NCBI GenBank assembly: GCA_963573385.1
Contig: CAUYLG010039177.1
Coordinates: forward strand, 104,098 to 168,097
Reading direction: 5' to 3'
DNA: 64,000 bases
Source: Cacajao melanocephalus
Lineage: Eukaryota > Chordata > Mammalia > Primates > Pitheciidae
The stretch's first letter is position 1. Each line of letters opens with the position of its first letter. Below, piece by piece: positions 27,690-41,600 of this stretch. The notes beneath the pieces are model-generated. The model was given only the letters and a program-made list of their open reading frames with translations. It was not told the origin of the DNA and did no database searches. The position numbers and the translations under genes are program-made.

Positions 27690-28825
27690 ATTAGAGCAAA
27701 GGCTAAGTTGATATAAGGAGAAGACCTCATAGTACAGTGGTGTAAACCAGGTAGAAGTTTTGTTCTTCTTCACACAACAGTCCAGCTAGTCCAGGTTTGG
27801 CGCCATATTTCTCAAAGCCCTCCAAGATCCCGTTTCTTCTCCAGAAACCTCATCCACTCCAAGTGTATTTTCTTCACCTGTATAGCCAAAGTGGGATAAT
27901 CACCAGGTCTGCATTCCAGAACAGAAAAGAGAAAAGAAAACCCAAAGCCATACATTTTCTTTAAAGTAAGTGACATAGAATGAGCACCCAATTAGTGAGA
28001 ACTTAATTCAGTGGCCCACAGAGCCACAGGAAAGACTGGAAATTGTGATCTCTCAAGACTGCCATGTATCCTATTGCTATGAAAGAAGGGGAAATTAGAT
28101 TTAGGAGGGACTTACAATCTGCAACATTGTAAGCATATGTACTCATTTTTATTATTTATTGTATTATTATTTCTGCTTTATTTTTTAATTAACCACATCA
28201 GTCTGCTTTGTTTTTATTTTTGTTCTTACTGTTACTCTTTTGCTAACTTTTGGAGTTGATTTCTTCATGTAGCATTAGGATTGTTTAAAATATGCTCCTT
28301 CTGGCATAATGGTAGAATTGCTTCTCTACATAACTCAATATGGAAATACGATTTGCCTTACACAATGAGATATGAGTAGAACTGATATGTCTCACCCTTC
28401 ACTGGAGATGGGGTAGGAGTCAGTGCACACTTTTCCATGTCTTTATCCCTTTCCTCTGGTGACCATGCAAGCCTCCATCAACCTGAATGACTACGAATGA
28501 ATAGAAAGAAGAAAAACTTGTTGTCTTCAGTCCTTCAGATGTTTACCATTATCTATCATAGCAAAATAACTATGTCCTGATGGATATAAATGCTATATAT
28601 GTTTATTTTCATTTTGTTCTCATCAGTAAATATGAGTGTTAAATACATTACTGTATGGTGAATTGTTGCAAGTGTTCCAAATACTCTGGAAAAGATGCAT
28701 ATTCTTTGCTTTTTGGTATAGAGTTGACTTTGTTAGCTATATATTTGCTATTTAGATAATAATTGTATTAGCTTTTTAATTTATTTACTTTATATTTGCT
28801 TTTGTATGTTTTAATCTTTTTATTT
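27690..28825. other. Unassigned sequence
   Basis: No gene recognised. Part of 28560-28760 may be further antisense old L1. Confidence 0.4.
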
Positions 28826-28829
28826 TTTA

Positions 28830-30030
28830 AATCCATGAAAGTTGAAAAAATAATGCAAAGAGCTCTTATATATCCTTCAACCAGATTTCCCAATTGACAA
28901 CATTTCTGAACCCTAGAGAATAAGTTTTAAACATAAAAAAGAAACACTTCTCAATTTTTAGGGTATATTTTCTGAAATCTTTCTCAGAAAGCCAGAATAT
29001 AACCATCAAAATCAAGAAATTAATATCAATTCAATATTATCTAATCCACAGATCCCATTCACATTTGCTAATATTGTAATGTTCTTTATAGGTCTAGAAT
29101 GCAATCCAGGATACCTGGTGAATCTAGTTGTCATGTCTCTTTTGCCAGGAATATTTGCTTACACTTTACTTGACTGTATGAAGTTGATGTTTTTGAAAAG
29201 CACAGACAAGTTCCTTTGAGTTTTCCTGATACTACTTTATGATATAAGCATTTTTGTCAGAATCACCACAGAAGTATGTACAAAAGACAATGCTGTATTC
29301 TTCTCAGGACATTGTATCAGGCAGCATGCGATGCCAAGTTGCCCCATTATTGATGATGTTAACTTTTATCATTTGGTTAAGATGATATGTAACAGGTTAA
29401 TTAACAAATTATTAATAAGTATGGAGAGATACTTTAAGACTATGCAAATATTCTGTTTGTTTATTTTTGTTTTCAAATTTTCTACTTGCCAGTTTTAGAA
29501 TCCATTGATGGTTCTTGACTGAAAATATTATAACTATGATGGCTGCCAAATTTTAAATTTCATCGTTTCTTCTACATTTACTAGTGGTTATTTGAATATA
29601 AGGGGAGCTTTTCTTTTCCCTTCATTGATTAGTAAGCTAAATAATTACTATTATAAATTCATTGAGTGTTAGTTTATTCAGTAAGATAATAATCCAATAA
29701 TTCAATGTATAATTCAGTAAATCAATGTATATTGAATTATCATTGAATAATACTAAATCCTATAAACCAATAGATAACATTTCATTATTATAATATTTAT
29801 TTTAGTGTACAAATGATCCAAGACTTGGTGAGGGGGATGCTGTTCAATCCAGGTCCTATGTCCTTTTGACATATCTCCATTAATGTTTAGAGAGTTTCTT
29901 ACTTTCTAGTTCAAGAAGATATTTCAAATTCATTTTATATGTTCTCTGTTCCAGTCCTAGGGAGCCCTGGTTCCTATTAGTAGAGAATGGTATTTAGAAA
30001 CAAATATATAGGCACCAGATGTGCTCATTG
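28830..30030 (+). mobile_element. Old interspersed repeat (L1M-related 3' sequence)
   Basis: 'tgcaaagagctcttatatat', 'cttcaaccagatttcccaa', 'agttgtcatgtctcttttgc', 'atcaccacagaagtatgt' and 'tttaagactatgcaaatattc' are phrases of a long ancient repeat. A second piece of the same family is at 50215-50420. Confidence 0.6.
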
Positions 30031-30082
30031 CTACCAGGACATCATTGCTTCTAGGCTCTAGAGTTGACAGAGTTAGGAAAGA

Positions 30083-30107
30083 GTGTGTGTGTGTGTGTGT
30101 GTGTGTA
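30083..30107. repeat. TG microsatellite
   Basis: About 12 uninterrupted TG units ('gagtgtgtgtgtgtgtgtgt'). Confidence 0.9.
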
Positions 30108-30119
30108 CATAATGCTGCA

Positions 30120-33100
30120 TTTAATAGTGAAACCATCTTGGCCCAGAGATTTGTAGTTGTGGAAAGTTTTTAACCACAAATTAAATTTATTTAATAAAGG
30201 ACTAAATTAGTCATTTTATCTTGATGAGTTTGGGTTGTTTGTGGGTTTCAAGGAATTGTTGATTTCATCAAGGTTGTTGAATTTCTGCATGTACAGTTGC
30301 TCATAGTTTTCCCTTACTATCCTTTTAATAGCTATGGAGAGTCTATAGTGATATCCTATATTTCATTCTTTTTTTTTTTTTTTTTTGATACAGAATCTCA
30401 CTCTGTTCCTCAGGCTGCAGTGGCATGATCTCGGCTCACTGCAACCTCCACCTCCTGGGTTTAAGAGAGTCTCCTGCCTCAGCCTCCTGAATAGCTGAGT
30501 TTACAGGCATGTACCACCTTGCCTCGCTAACTTTTGCATTTTTAGTAGAGATGGAGTTTCACCATGTTGGCCAGGCTGGTCTCAAACTCCTGACCTCAAG
30601 TGATCCACGTACCTCAGCCTCCCAAAGTGCTGGGATTACAGGCGTGAGCCACAGCGCCTATCTTTCATTCTTGATATTGGCAATTTCATCCTTTTTCTTT
30701 TTCATTGTCCACCTTGTAAGAGATTTATCAATTTTGTTGATAACTTCAAAGAACCAGGCTTTGGTTTCACTGATTTTTTTAAAATTCTTTTTCTGTTTTT
30801 AATTGCATTGGTTTCCACTGTTATCTTTATTATTTCTTTTCTTCTGCTTTGTTTAGGTTTAATTTGCTCTTCTTTTTCAAGTTTTGTATGGTAGAAGCTT
30901 AGATGTTTTACATGAATTCTTTGTACTTATCTAATAAATGCCCTTAATGCTGAAAATTGCCCCTCTACACATTGTTTTAGCTGCATCCCATGAATTTTTG
31001 ATATACTGTATTTCTGTATTTGCATAGAGTTCAAAACATTTTTTTAAATTTTCCTAAAAACTTCCTCTTTGACTAATGAATTGTCTAGAAGTGTCTTATT
31101 TAATTTTCAAGTGTTTTAAATATTTCTTACATTCTTTCTGTTTCTAGTTTCTTGTTTAATTCTGTTATGGCCTGAGAATATACCATGTATTATTTCAGTT
31201 CCCTTAAATTTGTTAAGGTTTGTTTTATAACCCAGGATATGGTCCATCTTGGTGAACATTTTATTTGCACTTGAAAGAAATGTGTATTCCATTGTTGTTG
31301 TGTGACGTGTTCTAAAAGATTTGTCTAGTTTTTTAGTGGTTACTTAAAGCAACACAAAATACATGCTTAACGTTTTACAGTCTGCTTAGAATCAATATGT
31401 TATCACTTAAATTGGAATGTATAATTAAAAAAACCTGCAACTATATAGATCCCTTTGACCTTTAGCCTATTTTATTCTTATATATTTCATCTATATACAC
31501 TGAAAACTCCATCAGACACTTATAATTTTCTTTAAACTATCAAATGTATTTAAATAACTCGAGGATAATAATAACTATTTTATTTACCCAGATATATACT
31601 ATGTCTGTTGTTCTTCCTTAATTCCTGATGTTCTAAGTTTTCTTCTGATAACATTTTCTTTCAATCTGAAAACTTTATTTAGTAATTCTTTTAGAGAAGG
31701 ACTGCCAGCTTTGAATTCTCTTGGTTTTCCTTTATCTGAGAATGTCTATTTGATCTTCATTCTTAGAGTATTTTGGCTGTATATAGAATTCTGGGCTAAT
31801 TTTTTTTCCGTTCAGCTCTTGAAAAACATTGTGCAAATTTCTTCTATCCTCCATGGTTCCTGAGGAAAAATCTGTTTAGTTTGAATTGTTGCTCCCCTGT
31901 AGATAATGTATCATTTTTACCTGGCTGCCTACAAGGTTTTTCCTTTGTCCCTAGTTTACAGCAGGTTGATTATTATGTAGTTGGGCAAAACTTCCTTTGG
32001 GTTTATTCTGTTTGGTGTTAACTGAACTTCTTGTATATGTCAAATGTATCCTTTACCAAACTTTGGATGTTTTGCCATTATTTTTTCAAATATTTTTAAA
32101 TATTACACTTTTTCCCTCTCCTTCTAGAATTCCAGTCACACAAATGTTAGACTTTTTGTTCTTGGCTCTCATGTCCTTAAGACTCTGTTTATTTTTTATC
32201 TAACCTTCTTTTGTCTTTTGTTCAGGTTGTAAATTTTCTTTTAGTCTATTTTCAACTTTACTGACTTCTTCTGTTATGTCCATTCTGCTATTGAATGCAT
32301 TCGGGAGTTTTTAATTTCGGTTGTTATATTTTTTGGTTCTACAAATTTTTATTTGATCCTTTTAAAATCTTCCATTTCTTTGGATGACTTTCTATCTTTG
32401 TATCTGTTTCTAGAGTGTTTACCATTGCTTATTTGAGCAACTTTTGAAGCTGCTATAAAATCTTGTCGGATAATTTCAGTATCTGCACCAACTAATCATT
32501 AATAGTTGTTGATCTTTTCCCCATGCATGTTGAGTTTTGTTGTCTTTTTATACGCCATGTAATTTTGGATTGTATCCTGGTCATTTTGACTATTACATTA
32601 GGAGACTCTTTATGTTGTTTAAGTCCTATGAAGAATGTCTGTGTATGATTTTGTCTTAGCTGCCAACTGATATGGTTAGGTTTAGGCAAGAACTTCTAAC
32701 TTGCCCTTTATTGGGTCCAGTTCCAATGTTGGTTCCTGTTTCAAAGGCATTGCAGTGGTATTTGCATTGGTCTTACATGCACTACACACAGTGTTCAGTC
32801 TAGAATATGAGTAGAAGTCTGTTTTTCAGTTCTGTTCTTCAAGCCTGTGGTATACTAATTAGAATGGGGTACAGCATGTACAGTTCAGAGGCAAACACAG
32901 GTGTTTATTAGAAACTTTATGGATCAACTTCCCAATTTTCTCTCCATGATTCTCCTAGTACTTTATGGTTCCCTGGGGGACACCCCTGCTAAGCCCTCTG
33001 CCTACAAATTAACCACTTCCAAGATCAGACCATATTTGGGGCCCAGAGAAAGAATAACAGAGAGAGAAAAATGAAATAGGGTTGATCCCTTCTTCTTGAA

Positions 33101-34020
33101 ACAGGAACTCCACTGAAAACTCCATTTCCTCACAGTTTCGATTCTTATGGGTTCCCATAGCTATTACTGTTGCTGCTGCCATAGAATTGACTGAAGGTTA
33201 TCATGTAATAGAAGAGAAGAAAAAGAAAAATTGGGGCAAGGAAGCTCTACATGGTCTCTGAGCATTAAGGTGTTCTCTAATTTCTCAAATAAGAATTAGA
33301 GGGATTTTTTTCTGAAGCTTTCTGTAGTCACAGTGCTCACTTCTGGTTTTCTGCCTACATTAAATTCAGGATGGGGGACAATAGATAGGAAAAAAACCTG
33401 TCAAACACACCACCGCTTTAAAGATACTTTGAATTCAGTCATTCTTCCCCAATCTGCCTGCTGCTATTTACTTTTCAAAATCCTCAAATTTTCAAAATGC
33501 TCTATGAATGTCGTTCAAGTTTTAAAGTTTCATATACTGGAAAAGAAAGGATGGAATGTTCTTTGGCCATCTTACCCAGAAAAAAAACCTCCTGCTTTAT
33601 TTCTTTATCTCTTCTGATTTTATCCATATCGTCACCCATTATATCGTGTTTTACCATAAATTCTTTGTCATTTTATGATAATTGTTTCAACGTGTAGTTC
33701 ATCTGTGGATCTGTTTCTATTAACTACTTTTTTTCTCTTACTACATGTCACATTTTCCTGTTTCATTACATGCTTAGTAATTTTTCATTGCATACTGGCA
33801 ATTGAGGACTTTAAATTACTGAGATTCTTGTTTCAGTTATCTTCCTCTGAAGAGTGTTGTGTTTTGTTCTAGCAGAGCAATTTAATTGTTAGTGGATCAT
33901 TTTGATTTGTGTAGGCTTTGTTTTAGGCTTTATTAAAAGGAGTCTACTGCACTTTTCTCTCAACCTTAAGACATGCGCCATATTTCTAAAATTAGGTCTC
34001 TGCTCCTAAGGTGTGACCCT
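30120..34020 (-). mobile_element. Old LINE-1 (L1M/HAL1-like), antisense, interrupted by Alu
   Basis: Left part 30120-31350 is reverse-complement ORF2 ('caaagaaccaggctttggtt' at 30747; 'tgcatcccatgaatttttg' at 30981). The part from 31600 to 32620 matches the antisense ORF1 side of old L1s ('agagaaggactgccagcttt'; 'tggattgtatcctggtcatt'). Continuing similarity fades through about 34020 ('acattttcctgtttcattac'). All frames are broken. The right boundary is uncertain. Confidence 0.65.
30371..30660 (-). mobile_element. Alu SINE, antisense, perfect 10-bp target-site duplication
   Basis: Poly-T, 'gatacagaatctcactctg', both monomers, ending 'ccacagcgcc'. 'tttcattctt' occurs at 30361-30370 and 30663-30672, marking the insertion into the surrounding old L1. 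Confidence 0.97.
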
Positions 34021-35330
34021 TCTGGAGTTTCAGTGGAAATCTGAAGAAACTCAACAAGCCATTCTATCCTGACAGGAATTCAATCAATTCTGTCTTTCCA
34101 GTGGTGTTGGCTGCTGAAGTTTCTGCTCATTTCTTCCAGTCATCCAATTGTCACTTTTGCTGCACTCCTTGCTGGCTTGCCTTGCACATATGCATTTCAG
34201 GAGTCATGCAAAGTTTAAGTAAAGTTTGCATGAAAATTTGGGAGTTTAATAATCTGCGGCTCTCACTTTTCTGAGATTTCTCATTTCAATTTCCGACCAC
34301 CATTCTGAGCTCAAAATTTTGATTTTTGCAGCTCAATAAGACTTCTGCTTTCTTCATGAGTTCTATTCCTGACCGCTTTACCACATGAACTGAGAAGTGC
34401 TCTTGAGAGGAGAAGAACTGAATAAATGTAGATCTCAAGCATTTTGGTCTTCTTCTTTCAGGGGCTATATTTCTTCAAGTTTCTATTTACTTTTTGTCAT
34501 TTTCCAATATCTTCAGATAGTGATTTAAATATTTATAAAATTGTTTTCCCAGATTTCATAATTATCAGCATAAAAGTTCTGCTTAAGTTAAGCAGATAGT
34601 TCATGACTTTGCTTTTGAAGTACCTTTTTATTCCGAAGGCTTTTGTTTTGCTCATATGTTAAAGTATTTTTCCTGTTACATTATATTATCCTACTTATGT
34701 TTATTCATGGAACATATATGTTTGGTCTTGTTTATTTGTATAATTTCATACTGTGCTTTCTGCTTTCAACAATCCCTCTGTTTAGTTTTTTTTTAAATTG
34801 TAGTTTTTGTGTGGCCTTTATGTGACAGTGTCTATATTTATTTGTTATAATATATGCAGACAAAGAATGCAGCTTTATTTATTGTCCATAGCTGGTTTCA
34901 TTGTGCTCTCATTCTCTCATTCCCAGTGATAATCAGGCAAACTTTGTCTTTGTCAATTAAATGTAATTTTGTCTCTTTCAGGTAGTTAATCAGATTATTC
35001 CAGATTTAAGCTTAGCCAATTGGGAAATTCTTCTGCCTCTTTCTTTCTCATCTCTTTTCCCCAGGAATGGGTCCTGTGGCTATGTGATGAAGGAGAGTGT
35101 GGAAAATATCTTCCTCTTCTGCCATCCTTTGATCCTCAGTGTATCATGTTGCCAGAGTATTCTTGGCTAGTGTTCCTGTGGTCTTTTCTCCTGGCATAGT
35201 AAAGACCAGTGCTGCTCATTTGTTGACTTAGCCATTGGGTCAGCTCTTTCCTAAGTGTCTTGCTCCCAAGGCCCATTTTAATTCTAAATATATCTTATGT
35301 TTAAATACTTCAATCATTTGGCTCTTCTAA
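34021..35330. other. Unassigned sequence
   Basis: No gene or confident repeat recognised. T-rich, probably containing diverged old L1. Confidence 0.4.
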
Positions 35331-35332
35331 TG

Positions 35333-35690
35333 TATTAGTCAGGATAGGTTAAGTATACACAGTAACAAACATCCCCCAAAATCCCAGTGGCTTAAAACAA
35401 CAAAGGGTTTTGCTTACTTACATGTCATTGTAGATTGGCAGGGACTCAGGCTTATGTAGCAGCCACATTATAAATATTGCTATTCGCCATGCCAGATGTA
35501 AAAGCAGATATAGCAAAGCACACACTGATTCTTAATGCTTCAGTTCATATCTCACTCAGCAAGGCAAACAGCACAGCCACAGCTAATTTCAAGTGGGTAA
35601 AGAAATGCAATCCATTGATATTCCCAGAGGGAGCATCCCTAATGACTTTCACACACAGATTACTCTAAGATAGATCCTGCATTTATAGCC
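35333..35690 (+). mobile_element. LTR-like retroviral relic (ERVL/MaLR class)
   Basis: Begins 'tgtattagtcaggataggtt', followed by 'aatcccagtggcttaaaacaac', a motif typical of mammalian ERVL-class LTRs. No internal retroviral coding sequence is seen. The right end is unclear. Confidence 0.55.
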
Positions 35691-37140
35691 TGGGTTAATG
35701 TAAGAACCCATCCTCATATTTGTTTCCATTCTGAAGTTTCTTTATCTCCTCACTACTTGCTTCCAGGTTCTAAAGAGGATAAACATACTTCCACAATTCT
35801 GTTCTATTCCAACCCTTACCCAAACTCAAATCACTAGATTGTACACATATCTACATTTCTAGGTCTCATTCTTTTCTCAGGTAAGACCCTTGTTTTATAA
35901 CTGAATGTGAGTTGTGTTCACATAGTAAGCAGAGAAGCTCTTTAAAGTTCTTTTAAATCTTTTAAATAGTTATTTAGGGTCTTCCAAGTTTTACTGATCC
36001 TCAGACAAGTTTAAAGCATGACCTAGGCCATAATCTTGCTCTTGCTGTGGTAGTTTTAAAAAACATAAATTTACTTCAAACTAAAAAGATAACTAAATTA
36101 GAATTCTGAATTCAGAATTCTTAAAAATAACTTTATAGGGGGATGTGAATGGGGTGGTAAATTGTATCCCAAGTATGAGGTCTTGTCTGAAGGAGACCAT
36201 GTATGGGACCAGTTCATCAAGAAATGATTTGTCATATATGTAGCTGCCTCTGGGATAGATTTCCCAGTTCAGAACATTACAAAGAGATGTTTCAGTTAGA
36301 TAAAGTCAGTCCCAGATTCAAAATCTATTTTCATCCTGATTTTATTTTTCATTTACATTTAACTTTGTTACATGCAGGCTCTCATGTTGCAAATACTCAG
36401 TAAACTTAAATACAATGCCTGTAAATCCCATTTCATCTTCTGCACAAAACCCCTAATTCAAATGCCAGCTTCCCCTTCAATTCTAAGATAAGTCCGCTGT
36501 GTAGGTTCTGTGTGCTAACTTTATAAAGGGATGAAAATCAGGCCAATAAAACTGTCTACACATCTCTTAACTTGAGGCTAGTTCAGAAGCATAAATTAAT
36601 CCTAACCTTGGGTGAACAGTATTTCAGCTGAAACTGAAGGAGCATCTTGTCAATGCATTTATGTATCTAAGCATTCTCAGCTATTAAAATAGTCAGCATT
36701 TGGCACTAATGGGAAAAAAGCAGCATGCCAACCTGGGAAGCCTACTAAAGAATGTGGATCTTCAGGATCCTGGAACTCCTATGGCAGTGACAAAGATGTC
36801 AATATGTCCTTAATGTATTTACCTTTTGACCATTTGGGTTGTGGGGCTTGTTTGGAGAGAGAATGCTGCTGGGCACCTCTAGGCCTTTGCCAGTCACATG
36901 GATGGAAATCACAGTGATCATTCTGAACCATAGTGCTGTCAGAACACTTTTTTAAGAATAGTGCTAACAATGGAAAGACTATCTCAGGCTCCTGTTATTA
37001 ATGGAAAGTAAACTCCTGTTTTTAATGGAAAGTTTGTATTAAAACTCAGCTTTTAGAATATTGGCTTCTTTACACTGCAACATTTTGTAATAGATGAAGA
37101 AAGCTTTAGATGGAAGGAAAAATTGCCAATTTTAGGATTT
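35691..37140. other. Unassigned sequence
   Basis: No coding exon or confident repeat recognised. 'gaattctgaattcagaattc' at 36101-36120 is a local palindrome-like run. Confidence 0.45.
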
Positions 37141-37144
37141 CAAC

Positions 37145-37375
37145 AAGCAACATAAGCATAGGCTCTGGAACCAGACTTCTTGGGTTCAAATCACAGTCGT
37201 GCTCTATAACCTTAGGAAATTTACTTAACTCTCTGTGCCTCAGTTTTCTCTTCTGTAAAATGAGTATAATAATTCTACCTATCTCATAAGATCGTCGTGA
37301 GGATTAAATAGGTTAATACATAGAAAATACTGCCTTATAGAGTGTTTAATACATGTTAGCCATTATTGTTATTAT
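37145..37375 (+). mobile_element. MIR SINE
   Basis: 'ggctctggaaccagacttct', 'tgggttcaaatcac', 'cagttttctcttctgtaaaa', 'gtgaggattaaataggtt' and 'aatacatgttagccattatt' give a nearly complete sense MIR. Confidence 0.93.
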
Positions 37376-37429
37376 TACTGTTATTATTGCTATAATTTAC
37401 CACATATATGACATTCATTCTATATAAAG

Positions 37430-37850
37430 CTTGCATTCCAGGGACTAGCTATAAATAAATAGGTAAAATATAGAGTATGCCAGATCATAATATGCTATGA
37501 AGCATAATGAAGCAAGGAAGAGGAATCAGGAGGGCTAAGGGCGAAGGTGTTAAAATCTCAAGGACAGTAGTGAGTGACCACCTCACTGGACAGTGAGGTT
37601 TGAACAGAGACCTGAAAAATGGGAAGGTATAAGGCATAAATCTGTCAGCAGTACTGTGTCCCAGCCAGACAAAAGGAAGAAATCCAAAATGGGAGTGGGC
37701 TTGGAGTATTTGAGAAAAAACATGAAAACCAGTATTGTTGGTGTGATGTGAATACAATGATGATGGGGCTCAGGGGAAAGTGGCACATCTTATATGGCGT
37801 CCCAAGACCTGGCTTTTGTTCTGAGTAACTAGAAAACCATTTTTTTTGTA
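37430..37850 (+). mobile_element. Old interspersed repeat, same family as 7880-8860
   Basis: 'aatatagagtatgccagatc', 'ggaatcaggagggctaagg' and 'gaggtttgaacagagacctg' match the middle of the ancient repeat family. Confidence 0.5.
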
Positions 37851-37989
37851 TAGGATTAGATTTGTATCAATAAAGGTTCAGATATATTGGGACAAACAGG
37901 TTTGTTTCTCAGTTATGAAGGTGTGATTTTATACATTTTATCTGTTGTGGTTTTTTGTTTTATTCTTTTAGGCAGGAGGGTAAATCAGG

Positions 37990-38530
37990 AACCTATTGCT
38001 CTCTCTTAGTTAGAAGCAGATGTTTGGCATTATGGTTTTACCTTTTCTAATATTTCATGTAAATGACATCATGTTATTATAGTCTTTTGTGTCTGACTTC
38101 TTTCATTCAGCCTAATGCTTTTGACATTCATCCATGTTGTTATATGTATCAGCAGCTTTTCCTTGTAGACCTCCACTATGTAAATGCATCACAGTTTATT
38201 AATTCTGAGTGAGTAATAATTTTAAAGTTTTATACTTAGGTATAATTGAAATTCAGTACATTACACATAATTAAAATTATAAATTTTTTAGTTTTAACTT
38301 AATATTAATACCTGAAAAATCATCACAATCCAGATAATGAGCATTTCCATCACTTACAAAAGTTTTTTCATCTCTCTTTTTACTCCCTCCATCCCACCCC
38401 TTTCCATTCCTATCCCCAGACAACCATTTATTAGCTTCCTGCATTTTCTAGAATTTCATCTGATGCAATCATTGAGTATGTACTCTGTGATTTTGTCTGA
38501 CTTCAAAAAATCAAAATGAAAGCATATGTC
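37990..38530 (-). mobile_element. Old LINE-1 3' UTR, antisense
   Basis: 'ttgtgtctgacttctttcattc' with one change, 'catccatgttgttatatgt', 'aatcatcacaatccagataa' and 'tttctagaatttcatctgatg' are reverse-complement L1M 3' UTR phrases, similar to the element in C9 intron 6 at 10210-11060. Confidence 0.65.
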
Positions 38531-38564
38531 CATTCAAATGCTTGTATGTAAATTTTTTGGCTGC

Positions 38565-39020
38565 TTTGTCTGCAATAGCTAAAGAGTGGAAACAACCCAA
38601 ATGTCCATGCATAGTTGAATGGATAACAAATTGTGGTATATACATATAATGGAATACTACCCAGCAGTAAAAATGAGTGAACTATTGAAATACATAAAAT
38701 ATGGAAATCTTAAAATAATTATGCCAAGTGAAAGAAGCCAGGCCAAAATATAGCACACACTGTAAGATTCCATTTATATAAAATTGTAGAAAATATGAAG
38801 GATAGCTATAGAAAGCAGGTTAATAGTTGCCTGAGGATAGGGAGTGAGGAGGAGGGATGGGAAGAAATGATTACAAAAGGATATGAGGGATCATTTTGGC
38901 AATGTATGTGATCACTCTCTTGATTGTGGCAATGATTTTATTGGATATATAAGTATGTTAAAACCTACTAAATTGTGCATTTGAAATATATATGTCTTAT
39001 TTCAATTAAATAACTAAATC
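38565..39020 (+). mobile_element. Old LINE-1 3' end (L1M type)
   Basis: 'gaaacaacccaaatgtccat', 'tggaatactacccagcagta', 'tgcctgaggatagggagtg' and 'ttaaaacctactaaattgtg' run in order to a short A-rich end. Confidence 0.8.
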
Positions 39021-39129
39021 TGGTAAATAAATCCATTAAAACAAAAAACTGATTAGAGAGTCATTACTCAATAAAAATTGATGAAAAGAGAGAGCTACTA
39101 AAATATTTCAAAATTATATTTAGAAATTA

Positions 39130-39365
39130 GAAATTACGTAATACACACATACAGAAAGCTGATTCATGACTGCCAGGAGCTAGGTTGAGGGGGACTAATT
39201 ACCAAAGACTAGAGGGAAGTTTGAGATATGAAAATGTTACACACTATGATTATGGCGATAGTTACATGACTACACATTTGTCAATATTCACTGAAATGTA
39301 CATCTAAAATGGGTGAATTACTTAGTATGTAAATTATGCTCTACAAAAAAGACTGATGAAAAAAA
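39130..39365 (+). mobile_element. Old LINE-1 3'-end fragment
   Basis: 'cagaaagctgattcatgact', 'agttacatgactacacattt' and 'gtaaattatgctctacaaaa' match the last part of L1M 3' UTRs. Confidence 0.65.
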
Positions 39366-39399
39366 TCAAGTCTTCACAAATAAATAATAACCCTGAAGT

Positions 39400-41345
39400 T
39401 AAATGAATTAAACATCCAATTTAAAAGATATAGACTGACTGACTGGATTAAAAAATATGATCCAACTGTATGCCACTTACAGACCCACCTCTATGCTGCC
39501 TACAAGAAACTCATCTCACTTGTAAAGAAACATATAGATTGAGAGTAAAGGGATGGAAAAAACATATTCTATGCAAATAAAGACTAAAAGCAAGTGTAAG
39601 TAGCTATGCTTACACCAGACAAAGTTTCTGACTTTAAGTCAAAAACAGTAAAAAGAGACAAAGAAGGTCATTATATAATGATAAAGAGATCATTTCAACA
39701 AGAGGATATAATAACTGTTAAAATACTAAAATTTTTATGGAACCAAAAAGAGCCTGAATAACCAAAGCAATCATGTGCAAAAAGAACAAACCTGGAGGCA
39801 TCACACTACATGACTTCAAAATATTTAAAAAGACTATAATAACCAAAACAGCATGGTTTGGTATTGGTATAAAAACAGCCACACAGACCGCTGGAACAGA
39901 ATAGAGGACATGGAAAAAATCCACATATTTTCAGCCAACATATTTTCAACAAAGGTATCAATAACATATATTGGGGAAAATACACCTTCTTCAATAAATG
40001 GTGCTGAGAAAATTGGATATCCACATGCAGAGGAATGAAACTGAACCCCTATCTCCCACCATCTACAAAAATAAACTCAAGATACATTAGAGACTTAAAT
40101 ATAAGACCTGAAACTATGAAACTACTTCGAATAAAATGTAAAGAAAACTCTTCCAGACATTGGCTTAGGTAAAGATTTTACGGCTAAGACCTCAAAAGCA
40201 CAAGCAACAAAAACAAAAATAGGCAAATGGGACTATATTAAACTAAAAGCTTCTGCTCAGCAAAGGAAACAGTCAACAGAGTGAGAGATTACCTGTTGAA
40301 TGGGAGAAAATATCTGCAAACTATTTATCCAACAAGGGACCAATATTCTGAATGTACAATGAACTCAACAGTAAAGAAATTTTTTAAAAAATCTCAGTTA
40401 AAAGTGGGCAAAAAATGCAAATAGACATTTCTCAAAAGAAGACTACAAATGGCCAACAGGTATATGAAAAATGCTCAACATCACTAATCATTAGGGAAAT
40501 GCAAATCAAAACCAAATGAGATATCATCTTACCCCAATAAGAATGGCTATTACTTAAAAGATAAAAAGTAACAAAGATGTGGAGAAAACTGGAATCTTAT
40601 ACACTGTTGGCAAGAATGTAAATTTGTATAGTCACTATGGAAAATAGAGATTTCTCAAAAATCTAAAAGTAAACATGCCACATAATCTGGCAATCCCACT
40701 AGTGGGAATTTATCCAAAGAAAAAGAAATCAGTGTATCAAAGGGAAACCTGCACTCCCATGTTTACTGCAGCACTTCTCACAAGAGCCAAGGTATGGAAT
40801 CAACATAAGTATTCATCAATGGGTGAATGGATAAGAAAATGTGGTATATATGTACACAGTGGGATACTATTTGGCCATAAAAAGAATGAAATTATGTCAT
40901 TTGCAGCAACATGGATGGACCTGGAGGTCATTATGTTAATTGAAATAAGCCAGGTCCAGAAAGATGAATCCCACCTGTTTCTAAGTCATATGTGGCAGCT
41001 AAAATATTTGATCTTGTTAAGGCAGAGGGTAGAATGATAGCTATCAGAGGATAGAAAGGGTGTGTAGGTGGATGGATAGACTGAAGAGAGGTTGGTTAAT
41101 GGGTACAAACATACAGTTAGGTAGAAAAAATAGCAGAAGAGGGTGACTATAGTTTAAAACAGTGTATTGCATATTTCAAAATATATGCTTCCAGCTAAAA
41201 GAGAGAATTTGAAATGTTCCCAGTACATAGAAATGATAAATGATCAAGGTGATGAGTGCCCCAAATACCCTGACTTGATCATTGTACATTCTATTTTTTG
41301 ACAAAATAACACACACCCCATAAATATATACAGATACTATGTATC
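39400..41345 (+). mobile_element. LINE-1 ORF2 with large internal deletion, to 3' end
   Basis: Positions 39400-39720 correspond to the ORF2 endonuclease region ('caagaaactcatctcacttg', 'agagacaaagaaggtcatta'). At about 39725 the sequence jumps to the ORF2 C-terminal half ('ccaaaaagagcctgaataacc') and continues to a 3' UTR ending near 41345. The RT core is missing. Frames are broken. Confidence 0.85.
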
Positions 41346-41378
41346 AATTTTTAAAGATTTTTAAAAAGAAATCAAATC

Positions 41379-41569
41379 ACTCAAAAATAGTGCTAGGTAC
41401 GAATGTAGGTGCTGATATGGTGATAAATAGAGCAGAAAACATGCTTTGAAGAGTGTAAATTCAGTGGAGGAGATGGATGATAAACATGATGAACATGCAG
41501 ATAAAGATCTGGTCATTTCAACAGGAGTTAGACTAAAACTGGCTTGTGTGTGTGCATGTGCGTGTGCGT

Positions 41570-41600
<31 letters not shown>

